Source: Chara braunii (taxonomy: Eukaryota; Streptophyta; Charophyceae; Charales; Characeae). From it: a stretch of 38,188 nt of DNA. Under the pieces are notes generated by a model. That model did not search any database and was not told the DNA's origin. It worked only from the letters and a program-made list of their open reading frames with translations. Shown here one piece after another: positions 11,691 to 20,502 of the stretch; the first letter of the stretch is position 1; every line of letters starts with the position of its first letter. The DNA lies in contig BFEA01000081.1 in assembly GCA_003427395.1 (NCBI GenBank), positions 835,260 to 873,447 on the forward strand, in the 5' to 3' direction. Both the position numbers and the translations under genes were made by a program.

Positions 11691-12329
11691 TCATCCCTCG
11701 CATTCAGGGTATGATTTCGCTATCGGTAGTTCTCCCGCCGTCTGCAATCGCAACCCTCGCCGGGGAGGGGTCTATTCTGGATTTTTTTTTTTTTTTTTTT
11801 CCGAACTTGCCACCACCCAACGGGAAGGGGTCTGCTTGGACATTTTTATTGCCGTTTTTTGCCAAAAAGGCGTCCTTTTTTTTTTTGCGGGATCCACGTC
11901 GGCACTTCTTGTTTTTTTTTTTTTCAGTTCTAGAGATATAACGAAGATCCAAAATGTTGTCTGCGACTATGCGGTGATTTTGCAACGAAAGAAAATTGTC
12001 CGAGAAGCGCCTTCACAAATAAAGAAGATGTTAATTCTCACATATCTCCCTCACACGCAGACGCACACTACCTTTGGGCTGTGTGGGCTCCCCGTTGTTT
12101 TTTTTTTCAACTATTCAGCTGGTTTGCCCCTTAGGCCATCGGAAATTTGATCCTTTTTTCTACTCTCCCGCTTCTCCTACGCCTGTTCTTTCTGCTCTCT
12201 CCCCTCCTTGTTGATGGTGTCTACAATGCGTCAGTTTCCCCTCTCCATTGACCATTTTGTCAAGGAGGCAGTGTACTGCTGCTGCTATTGCCTGCCATCG
12301 TTATCGTTAGTCCTACTACCACCATTTGT

Positions 12330-12491
12330 ACTACTGCTACTGGTACGACCACTACTACTACCATCACCAACAACTACTAACACCCCCACCCCCACCAATG
12401 ACTTAGCTAACGATGTATCTTGATTCCAAACTCAGCACTGCTGCTACTACAACTACTCCTGCTGCTGCTGCTGCTACTACTATTACCACTT

Positions 12492-12537
<46 letters not shown>

Positions 12538-13195
12538 CAACCCCATCACTATAACTACTAGAACCACCACTGTCATTAGCACTACCATGACGACTACTAC
12601 GATGACTACTGCTACTGGTACGACCACTACTACTACCATCACCAACAACTACTAACTTCCCAACCGCCACCAATGACTTGGCTAACGATGTATCTTGATT
12701 CCAAACTCAGCACTGACCAATGTTGAGTTTTGATAAGTTGAATGATTATGTATACTTTCACATCATTTGGAAAGAAGTTTTCGAGTATAAATTGATACAC
12801 TAGTTTTGTGGAAGAAGACTACAAATTGTTATTTTGAACGACCACTAACGATGTATCTTGCTTCCTCAAACTCAGCGCTGACCAATGTTCAGTTTTGCAA
12901 TGTTGAGTTTTGATAAGTTGAATGATTATGTCTATTTTTCCTTCATTTTGGAAAGAGTTTATGAAATTATGAGTATAGATTGGTACACTAGTTTTTGAAA
13001 GCAGACTATACAAATTGTTAGTTTTAACTACCACTACGGCCACTACTCCGACTACTACTACACTACACCTACTACCACCTTTACTACTACTGCTACCAGT
13101 AGTACTGTGAATCTTCTCCTCCTGCTGCTCCTCTTCCTACTACTACCACTACTGCTCTTACTATGACGACCACTACACCTCTATTATTATTCTTC
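12330..13195. repeat. CTA/TAC trinucleotide array with 275-bp and 163-bp duplicated units
   Basis: The phrase CTGCTACTGGTACGACCACT and its continuation to CTAACGATGTATCTTGATTC recur at a 275-bp offset (12334 and 12609). From AACGATGTATCTTG a longer unit, including TTGAGTTTTGATAAGTTGAA, recurs at a 163-bp offset (12684 and 12847). Apparent Thr-rich or Ser-rich open frames come from the trinucleotide repeat. Confidence 0.9.
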
Positions 13196-13397
13196 GTTGA
13201 AGTGTATGTTCATTCATTCGTTCACTGATCCTCTCATTTTATGCAATAATCCCATTTACTCTTTTGTTATTGTTGCATTACTATCGCGACGATAGTCGTG
13301 GGCAGTTCTTATTCAAATTCCTCATTCCTCATCCTTCTCCTTTCCCGCTAGCTTTTTTTTTTTTTTTTTTTTCTAACCTTTGTAGTGTCAGCCCCCT

Positions 13398-13412
13398 GAG
13401 ATAAGCGTGTTA
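13398..13412 (+). repeat. Target-site duplication, left copy, of the U6 retrocopy
   Basis: The 15-bp sequence GAGATAAGCGTGTTA here is repeated exactly at 13532-13546. The two copies bracket the U6 sequence and its poly(A) tail, as in LINE-type target-primed insertion. Confidence 0.9.
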
Positions 13413-13413
13413 T

Positions 13414-13514
13414 GTCCTTCGGGACATTCGTTAAAATTGGAACGATACAGAGAATCAGCATGGCCCCTGCGCAAGGATGACACGCATAAATCGAGAAATG
13501 GTCCAAATTTTTCT
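13414..13514 (+). ncRNA. U6 snRNA retrocopy (near full length)
   Basis: It is an almost complete U6 spliceosomal RNA sequence: 5' stem-loop GTCCTTCGGGACATTCG, then TTAAAATTGGAACGATACAG, AGAATCAGCATGGCCCCTGC, GCAAGGATGACACGCATAAA and TCGAGAAATGGTCCAAATTT ending in a T run. Compared with canonical plant U6, AGAGAAGATTAGC is shortened to AGAGAATCAGC (2 nt lost, one change), while the ACAGAGA box itself is intact. It is followed by CTAACCG, a 12-nt A tail (13520-13531) and the second target-site duplication, so it is a retrotransposed copy. Upstream I see no plant U6-type USE (RTCCCACATCG) or correctly spaced TATA box, so it is probably not transcribed on its own. It lies in intron 1 in the sense direction. 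Confidence 0.93.
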
Positions 13515-13546
13515 AACCGAAAAAAAAAAAAGAGATAAGCGTGTTA
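13515..13546 (+). repeat. 3' tail, poly(A) and right target-site duplication of the U6 retrocopy
   Basis: A short AACCG, twelve A residues (13520-13531) and then GAGATAAGCGTGTTA (13532-13546) follow the U6 T run. A poly(A) tail is foreign to a Pol III-made U6 and shows reverse transcription by LINE-type machinery. The phrase TTTTTCTAACC also occurs about 140 bp upstream, just left of the insertion. Confidence 0.85.
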
Positions 13547-13704
13547 ATTTCTGATTCTCATGATTACTTCGAAGTTCGAATTACTGCAATATTAGAGGGG
13601 GGAAATTTTCGAAAAATTAAAAAAATGCATTTTCCGTTGACGTTTTGGTGGGACTTTCGGGGGGGAACTCGTTTGTGCGCGTGCTGTTTTTTTGTTCAGG
13701 CGGG

Positions 13705-13768
13705 GATGAAATACCGTATGATGTTTTTGATGTCCAGGATGAAATACCGTATGATGTTTTGATGTCCA
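13705..13768. repeat. Two-copy 32-bp tandem repeat
   Basis: GATGAAATACCGTATGATGT followed by a T run and GATGTCCA occurs twice in tandem. Confidence 0.9.
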
Positions 13769-13875
13769 CTTCTTTCTTCTGGAGAACTTAAAAAAAATTA
13801 AAGAGTTCTTATGGCGACAGAGTCCTGTACAGTGTTAAGTTAACGGGGGTTTGGGCCTCGCCACACCTGTGACCA

Positions 13876-13973
13876 AATGTGAAAAGACGAACTATGGTGG
13901 GTGTATTTTGCCACGTTGCAGCGAAAGATACATTTTCCACTTTACAAATTTGTTGAGCTGTGCGGCGAGGCCC
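13876..13973. repeat. Dispersed repeat, copy B
   Basis: Diverged copy of 7856-7963: AATGTGAAAAGA, TGCCACGTT, AGATACATT and GTGCGGCGAGGCCC occur in the same order. One copy is upstream of the gene and one is in intron 1. Confidence 0.5.
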
Positions 13974-14204
13974 TTTGTCTTGCAGTTGTCGTGGGACGCG
14001 GCTAGTATAAAATGATAATTTCTGGCCACAAGATGATGGAGTAGTGGTTGGGAGAAAGAAAACCAAAAAAAAGGGGAAAAAAAGGAAAAAAAAAGGGAAA
14101 AAAGGAAGAAAGGCAAGAAAATTGTTAAAAGAAAGAAAAGGCAAGAAAGATGTAGTGGTTGTCCGTCGCATTGGACGTTTGGGGGCTTACTGATGACAGA
14201 GTCC

Positions 14205-14209
14205 ATCAT

Positions 14210-14240
<31 letters not shown>
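14205..14240. repeat. Poly-T run
   Basis: A T homopolymer of about 30 bases in intron 1. Confidence 0.9.
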
Positions 14241-14244
<4 letters not shown>

Positions 14245-14861
14245 CGACCACATGTTACAGGTACTCGTGAAGGAAAAATACAAGAGCGATGGGAGTAGCA
14301 GCTGTCTGCCATTGCGTTGTAGAGATTCGAATCAACTACACTTTATCATTCAACAGATGATCTAATCACTATGTTTCCTCTATACAGCCTCTCAAACAGA
14401 GTCCATGATGATGCAATCCCGTCAACATAACCAAAAAAAAAAAAAAAAAAAAGGAATACATGATTAGTGGTGGTATTACTACAACGATCAGCACCGCCAC
14501 CGTCGTCATCCGAATAGAAGGCTCAGTCATCATACCTGTATTTGGTTCAACTTTCAGTCCATATACAGCTATAATGACCGGTTGTTCTATGCCGGTGAAG
14601 ACGGTAGTAGTAGTAGTCGTTGTAGTAGTAGACCGATATAGTAAAATAGTTATACCATATTGAAAGTGAGGGAGCGGAGATCTTAGAGGGAAGGACTTGT
14701 CGTCTGCAGAGTAAGGGGAAGTGCGATGAAAAATAGTAATATTCGAAAAAGAGTCAAAAGTGGCCTAACAAGAGTCAGACTAGTCGGAAAAGGAGCATGC
14801 TTGTGGCGGTGTGACAGAGGAGAGGAGGGCGGGAGGGAGTTAACGGGGGTGAGAGTGGAAA

Positions 14862-14927
14862 ACACAGAGGAAATCGTGTGGAAATGGAAACCGGTGGAAA
14901 CGTACATCTGTGGGTAGCACACGTGCA

Positions 14928-14959
<32 letters not shown>

Positions 14960-15078
14960 GATATACTTAAGTTGCTGCGCATGATCCCTTAGTGCTTCTG
15001 TCTGATTCAAACGCAGAGGAAATCGTGTGGAAATGGAAACCGGTGGAAACTTACATCTGTGGGTAACGCACACGTGCA

Positions 15079-15114
<36 letters not shown>

Positions 15115-15160
15115 GATATACGCAAGTTGCTGCGCATGATCCCTTCGTGCTTCTGTCTGA
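14862..15160. repeat. Two-copy 149-bp tandem duplication with (CG)n(GA)n core
   Basis: CAGAGGAAATCGTGTGGAAA, then CACGTGCACG, a CG/GA run, and GTTGCTGCGCATGATCCCTT recur at a 149-bp offset. The alternating CG stretch could adopt Z-DNA. Confidence 0.92.
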
Positions 15161-15593
15161 TTCTCTCTGACCAGGGGAGGTCATTCGTTCCTTGTTGTCA
15201 CGCATTGCCTTGGCCGTTCCTTCTTTGCTGGTCATCTTACCTACCTACCGTCCCTTGTTGTCACTCATTTCCCCTTTCATGTCTCTTGAGGATTTAGCGC
15301 AATTCCTGCCTTTTCTTCATCTGAGATTGCGTCATTCTTTTTTCGTATCGCTTCGTGTATCCTTTTTTTTCCGCTGCTTGCGTCCTTCTTCATCTGGCGG
15401 ATGCGCTTCCTCTCTTGCCCCTTTACTCCTCTTATCGTTCTCTTTGTCCAGTTTCGTCTCCCTTCTGTTTCAACCCCCCCCCCCCCTCTTTCCTTCTCAT
15501 CTCTTGTTCATTTTCCTTCTCTAGGCTTGTTTCCTTTCCATTCCCCTGTCTTGCTCCTGCTCCTTGTCATCCCCCTCAGTCGTTTCCTTTTTC

Positions 15594-15703
15594 GGTTTTT
15601 GGACCATTTCTCGATGTATGCGTGTCATCCTTTCGCAGGGGCCATACTAATCTTCTCTCTCTCTCTCGTTATCGTTCCAATTTTAACGGATGGCCCGAAG
15701 GAT
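15594..15703 (-). pseudogene. U6 snRNA retrocopy with (GA)n-expanded ACAGAGA region (antisense to the gene)
   Basis: On the minus strand it reads ATCCTTCGGGCCATCCG, TTAAAATTGGAACGATAACG, a run of GA repeats, GAAGATTAGTATGGCCCCTG, CGAAAGGATGACACGCATAC, ATCGAGAAATGGTCCAAAAA. This is U6 throughout, but the ACAGAGA box, which pairs with the 5' splice site, has become a GA microsatellite, and the terminal T run is missing. It is flanked by a perfect 16-bp direct repeat AGTCGTTTCCTTTTTC (15578-15593 and 15704-15719), so it is a retroposed copy and non-functional. It lies in intron 1, opposite to the gene. Confidence 0.9.
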
Positions 15704-15956
15704 AGTCGTTTCCTTTTTCCATTTTCCATTTACCCTTTTTTTTTTTTTTTTTTTTTTAATTTCCCTCCCCTTTTCCCAATCTGATCTATTTTCGAACCTG
15801 ATGTTCCTTACCGATCCGATTTTTCTTTCCAAGAGTTTTTTTTTTTTTTTGTGTGTGGGTCGATTAACCAAGCACTTTAGTTCCAAGAATTTGATATGTC
15901 TCTGCAATTTGTTTCCCTCTTTTCTTTTCGTTTTTGTTCTTTTTCTCTTCTGACAG

Positions 15957-16060
15957 ATTTGCACTCTTTCTCGATTTCTGCGTGTCCATCTCCTCTCAGG
16001 GGCCATGCAAATCCTCTCTGTCTCTGTATCTTTGCCGTTTTAACGGATGTCTCGAAGGAC
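15957..16060 (-). pseudogene. Older diverged U6 snRNA retrocopy (antisense to the gene)
   Basis: The minus strand reads GTCCTTCGAGACATCCG, TTAAAACGGCAAAGATACAG, AGACAGAGAGGATTTGCATG, GCCCCTGAGAGGAGATGGAC, ACGCAGAAATCGAGAAAGAG, TGCAAAT. All U6 domains are present in order, with scattered substitutions and a duplicated CAGAGA. No convincing target-site duplication remains. It lies about 250 bp from the previous copy in the same orientation. Confidence 0.82.
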
Positions 16061-17380
16061 GATTCGTTCTTTCCACTCCGACCTTTGGGCCTCGCTTGTT
16101 CTCCCTCTCCAAATGTCCACATGCACATTTGGAAAGTAGTGGAGCGAGGTCCTTCGTTCCCAATCCGCTTGTTCTCCGCTCACTGGTTTTCCGAGACGTC
16201 AACAATTCTAGTCCGTCTCCGGGTAATGTGTTCCCCCCTCCCCCCTTCCCCCTCCCCCCTCCCCCCTCGCCCGTCGGCAATCGCCCACGCTTTCGAGGCT
16301 GTGTGGTTCTTTCTCAGCTTTCCTCTCCGCTATTTCATCTTTCTCCCTGTCGGCTTCGTTCCTTGGAAATGCGCATTTACGATTTTTTATTTTGTTCTCT
16401 CTCATCGCTTCTTTCCTTTCCTCCCTATCCTGTGCTTTTTGTGTCCCCTTAAAAACTGGCCTCCCTATTCTCCCATCATCGACCACCTATTTTGATCTCT
16501 GCTTCACATTTACCCTCTTTTGCTTCCCTGCGGTGTAGCGTCCAGCTCGTGCCTTTGTCTACCTCCCTCCCCCCCCCTCCTCTTCTCTCTCTCTCTCTCT
16601 CTCTCTGTGTGTGAAGTCTTTTCCTCCGTCGCCTGATTGCCTCTCCGATCTTATGTCCTTGTGAACCCGTTTGCTGTCCCGCTCCTTATTCTGGCTCCGT
16701 TCCCTCATTCCGTTCCGTTAGGCGTCTGACTTCTTTCCGGCTTCACTCTTTACGGCCTTCTGCCGCCCTGTGCTCTCACCATGTCAGCTCTTGCCCCTTC
16801 CTGTCTCCCTTCCTTTCAACTCCCTCTTCAGTCTGTCGCCTGGCTTTGTCCTGCTTCACTCTTTACCACCTTCTGCCGTCCTGTGCTGGACATGTCAGCC
16901 CTTGTCTCTTCGTCTCTCCCTTCTTTTCAAGTCCCTCTCAGCCATCAGCCACACTCGTCATGACTGACTTTCGACCACAAGCATGTAGCTTGTGGCCATT
17001 CATGATTAGGGTGGATTGTCTTTGGGAGAAGACAGTAGTGTTCTTTTTCTCTCTTGAAGTGTCGCGTTACAAATCGTCGGAATTCTTCCAGGGGTTTCAC
17101 TTATGCTGCATTATTTACATTGTATCCATATATCTTATCATGATCATGACACTGGCGCAGCCAGGTCCCCGGCCTCTTTTTGCCCTGGTTAATATGAGTT
17201 TCTGTTGGATTAAAAAAAGAAAGAACAGGCTTGTGCTCAATTGGGATGGAATTATGGTGGTGAGGGTTACCGGGCCGAAAGTTTGGGGGGCCCCGGGTCG
17301 ACCCCCGAACGGTCGTTCGGGGGGGAGGGGTACGAGGCCCGTCTCCAAAGAGGTTTGGGCCTCGCCAAACCCCATTTCGG

Positions 17381-17422
<42 letters not shown>

Positions 17423-17509
17423 TTGATAGCTCACATCCTCGTGCGCCTACCCCTGAAATTTCGCTTCAACCTGATGAGTTAAAACAGAAAAAATCCTAGA
17501 AGTTTGGGC

Positions 17510-17816
17510 CTTTTTCCCCCCAACCGTTTTTATTGTTTTTTGATTGATTGATTGAATGATCGACTGATGGATTGGCCGGTACACACACACACGCGCGTGC
17601 GTGCTCGTTCGCGACTTTGTTTTTCTCCACTTTTTATTGTTGTTTTTTGTGATTGATTGATTGGCCGGTAGCGGGGAGGTCGCCCACCCCGTGGGTGTTT
17701 TTCTCCACTTTTTATTGTTGTTTTTTGTGATTGATTGATTGGCCGGTAGCGGGGAGGTCGCCCACCCCGTGGGCGTGACGACCTCCCCGTGCGCGTGCAT
17801 GCATGCATGCGCGCAT

Positions 17817-17855
<39 letters not shown>

Positions 17856-17965
17856 GGCATGCACGTGCGCGCATGGTCCTTCGTGCTTTTTTCCATTTTT
17901 TAACTTTTTTTGCTTTTTTTTGATTGGTTGATTGATTGGCTGGTAGCGGGGAGGTCGCCCCCCTC
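17510..17965. repeat. Tandem repeat with about 78-bp units, including (CA)n
   Basis: CTCCACTTTTTATTGTTGTT followed by GATTGATTGATTGGCCGGTA and GCGGGGAGGTCGCCCACCCC recurs at a 78-bp offset (about 17625 and 17703). Diverged copies lie on both sides, and a (CA)n run is at 17818-17853. Confidence 0.9.
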
Positions 17966-18299
17966 CCCCGTCACACAAACACACACACACACACACGGGA
18001 GGGGTTCCTGCCGTTCGGCAGGCAACCTGCCTCCATGCTTCTTTTTTTAATGGAAAAATATGGAGTGCGGAGAACCCTCCCTCCGCAATACTCTAAAAAA
18101 AAAAGGGACTGGTGGGGGGCCGGAACGGTCGGGCGTTCGGGTCCAGGTGGTTGGCCCGAACCGAACGCCATCCACCCTGTGGTGGTGTTAATAATGTACA
18201 CTTTTGGCCAGAGATGACCTCGAGGAATTTGAAGATCATCCTCATGCAGTGAAATTCCAGTAAAAGAAGTAGACCAACAACTGATTTTCTAGTTGTGAG

Positions 18300-18482
18300 A
18301 AAAGCTGCCGTTCGGCAGGCAACCTGAGTCCATTAACTGATTTTCCAGTTGTTGATTCTTTGTGGAGAGTGGTGTGGGTTCTCGGTATGGTGTGAGAAAA
18401 ACTGAGTGGTTAATCGACTGGTGGGATTGTTGCCATACCGAGAGAAAAGCTGAGTGGTTAATCGACTGGTGGGATTGTTGCA
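18300..18482. repeat. Short repeats immediately upstream of exon 2
   Basis: CTGAGTGGTTAATCGACTGG and TGGGATTGTTGC occur twice at a 48-bp offset. GCCGTTCGGCAGGCAACCTG at 18308 also occurs at about 18010. Confidence 0.85.
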
Positions 18483-18500
18483 CTTTGTTGTTGGTAACAG

Positions 18501-18617
18501 ATGCAAATGCAGTTGGCAGTGGAGAGAGAAGATTACTCTGAAGCAGCCAAACTGAAGGAGGCTATCAAAGGGTGCCAGGAAAACAATGCGGTGGATGACA
18601 TCATGGAGGGGCTGAAG
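18501..18617 (+). CDS. EXECUTER-like protein, exon 2 (first UVR-like repeat)
   Basis: A 39-codon exon bounded by GTAACAG upstream and GTATTA downstream, phase 0 on both sides. It begins MQMQLAVEREDYSEAAKLKE and ends NNAVDDIMEGLK. In Arabidopsis EXECUTER1 the equivalent stretch follows directly after the VLK that matches the end of exon 1 and has the same AxxREDYxxAAxLKxAI pattern, followed by NDAVxxxM. The (E)DYxxAAxLK core is the helical-hairpin UVR motif (UvrB/UvrC-type). In this family it is taken as a protein-interaction module rather than a DNA-repair domain. The exon sits between a 7.07-kb and a 10.70-kb intron. Exact codon continuity with exons 1 and 3 makes a chance ORF very unlikely. 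Confidence 0.92.
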
Positions 18618-18812
18618 GTATTATGCATGTTACATTGCATATCCTATCCTCTCTTTTTTGCTTTCTTAAATTGTTATTTCATTTTGTCACTTTTCCCTTT
18701 GTCAGTCTGTTGACGTCTTTCTGACTATGGTCTGTTTTTTTTGTTTCCCCTTTTTTTGTGGTCTATGACTTTATGGTGCTTGCTACTACTATCTTCACCC
18801 AAATAAAAAACA

Positions 18813-20237
18813 TGTTATGATCCTGGCCAATTTTGAAGTACACATTCATCAGAAAGTAAAATATCGTCCAATTGCAAAAAGAAATGAGTGAACTTGAGAG
18901 CAGAGAGACGGAAAGAAGAAGAAGAAGCAAGAAAGAAGAAGAAGAAGAAGAAACAAGAAAAATGAAGAAGAAGAAACAAGAAAGAAGAAGAAGATGATGT
19001 GCACGAGAATAGACCAATGACAATGCTCTTCTTCTTCGCCAATCACCCTCCTCCTCCTGATCTCCTCCTCCTCTTATTCAAACAAGAAATAACAATAATA
19101 ATGTTGAATGGCTGAACCAGAATCAATGTCCGAATCCCTCCTCTACTGCAGGCACAATATGAGGTCCACCATAGCCATGCCACCCTTCCTCTTCCTCTTC
19201 GTGTAGGCCAAGGCTATGGCGGACTACTAAGGGATCTGCCCTCCTGTCCAAAGGACAACCCAAAGCAGCTATGCCGCTGCCCTCCTGTCCAAAGGACAAC
19301 ACAAAAAGCGGCTATGTCGCTGCTCATCAAGCCGCCATGCCTGACTCTGCCTCGAGCTTCCTTGGTGCAGCACTACCCCAACTGGGCCTTCCAGATGCAG
19401 TGCCTATCAAGGTGATGAAGATGGTGTCCACCATAGCCAGGTAGGTACCTCGCCACTCTCCCCCTCAGTCCTCTTCTCCCTCCTTCTCCTACCGGTAGAG
19501 CTCCACCATAGCCGAGGTGGGAGCTCCTGGTCTCCTTCCTCCCAGCAGCGCTGTAGTGCCCAGCGCCCCTCCAGCCAGCGCTCCAAGCAGTGTGTCGCCA
19601 AACTTGCACACTGAAGAATGAGGCTGAGCTCTTGGCTCAGCCCGAGGATATAGCAGCCTACTTGCCTCTTGGGCGGTGACTTCCAGGCCGCTCGGCCTCC
19701 CAAGCAACCGGTACCTCCTCCCTTTCTGAGGGAAACATGATTGCAGACTCTGATATTGCCCGTAGAGGCCCTAGACTCAGACTGGTTGGACTGGTACCCG
19801 CCTAGACCTGGCCTACAGCTCCTGGCCTCTAAAAATGCCAACTTTGTCTTCTTCTGCTCGGCCTCAAGTACCTGGCACATCTACTGCTACTTGGTGCGGT
19901 ACTGGCCTACCTACTACTTGAGTGTTTTTCCCGCTGCCCTAAGTGTAGCGGCCTCGTGCTCTGCCACTTGAGTGTTTTCCCCCGCTGCAACCCTCAATGT
20001 CACGGCCACAGGTAAGTACTGGCCCTACGAGCCCTCAAGCAAGCAAGTACCCCTGCGGGTCACACACACACTCAGGCCGACCAGCACTCAGACAGGCACG
20101 GCGACCCTCAAGCACAGACACACACAGACTTGGCAAACTCCGCAAAATGCGGGGATCTCAGCAAGGCATCCATTCCATCGGCAGAACTCAGAAACCAGCA
20201 GTGTTCTCAGTCTGTGTTTTGATGGGTCATTATTACA
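18813..20237 (-). mobile_element. Solo LTR (LTR family 1), intron 2
   Basis: The plus strand runs from TGTTATGATCCTGGCCAATT to GGGTCATTATTACA. Family orientation (LTR start TGTAATGACC, end GATCATAACA) is set by the copy at 23038 that follows a polypurine tract, so this copy is on the minus strand. It contains a GAA-rich tract and phrases such as CTGTCCAAAGGACAAC and CCACCATAGCCA shared with the other copies. No internal coding region or polypurine tract adjoins it and no clean target-site duplication was found, so it is an old solo LTR. Confidence 0.75.
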
Positions 20238-20502
20238 CACATGGTGACTATTGCTGAATTTCGGGAAACTTTCGGCCTACAAATATAGCAATATTAAGTT
20301 TATGTTCTCGTCGGAGGAAGATGGTAGTTGTGAGTTGATAACTTGATATTTTGTTTCTTTTTCGCTTCCCGTTTTTGAAGTTTTTTCACTTCCCCCCCTT
20401 TTCTTCATGCCGGTTTGCTTCCTTCTCTTCTTTTTTGTTGTCCACGTGCCTGTATGCGCACTTGCTCTGACTTATTGGCTTCTTCTTTTTTCTGTGTGTG
20501 TG

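Larger units (their letters stand above)
11428..18500 (+). other. Intron 1 of the EXECUTER-like gene (7.07 kb)
   Basis: The donor is GTGCGT and the acceptor GTAACAG. The first 300 bp contain (TTA)n and near-repeats carrying TTGGCGGGAAA. Beyond that come poly-T runs, CTA-type trinucleotide arrays with duplicated 163- and 275-bp units, three U6 retrocopies, pyrimidine-rich DNA from 15.2 to 16.95 kb, and a tandem repeat at 17.5-17.97 kb. Open frames in the pyrimidine-rich zone are low-complexity Ser/Pro/Phe/Leu strings, not genes. Confidence 0.85.

Noticed and set aside
10426-12150. The exon 1 open frame continues past 11427 to a stop at 12150.
   Set aside because: After 11427 the protein turns into poly-Tyr from (TTA)n and other low complexity. 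GTGCGT at 11428 is a good donor, and exon 2 continues the conserved protein exactly.
12403-12673. Open frames of poly-Thr, poly-Val or poly-Ser.
   Set aside because: They come from the (CTA)n trinucleotide array read in different frames.
13414-13514. Functional U6 gene.
   Set aside because: It has a poly(A) tail and target-site duplications, lacks an upstream USE or placed TATA box, and has a 2-nt deletion just after the ACAGAGA box.
15192-16495. Several open frames of 110-199 codons rich in Ser, Pro, Phe and Leu.
   Set aside because: They lie in pyrimidine-rich intron DNA, overlap each other, and two run straight through antisense U6 copies.
17530-17996. CRISPR-like spacing of repeated units.
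   Set aside because: The roughly 78-bp units are contiguous tandem repeats with microsatellite inserts in a eukaryotic intron; there are no spacers and no cas genes.
18763-19046. Ser/Phe/Leu-rich open frames on the minus strand, with relatives near 25.3-25.8 kb.
   Set aside because: They are translations of the (GAA)n/(CTT)n tract inside the LTR family.
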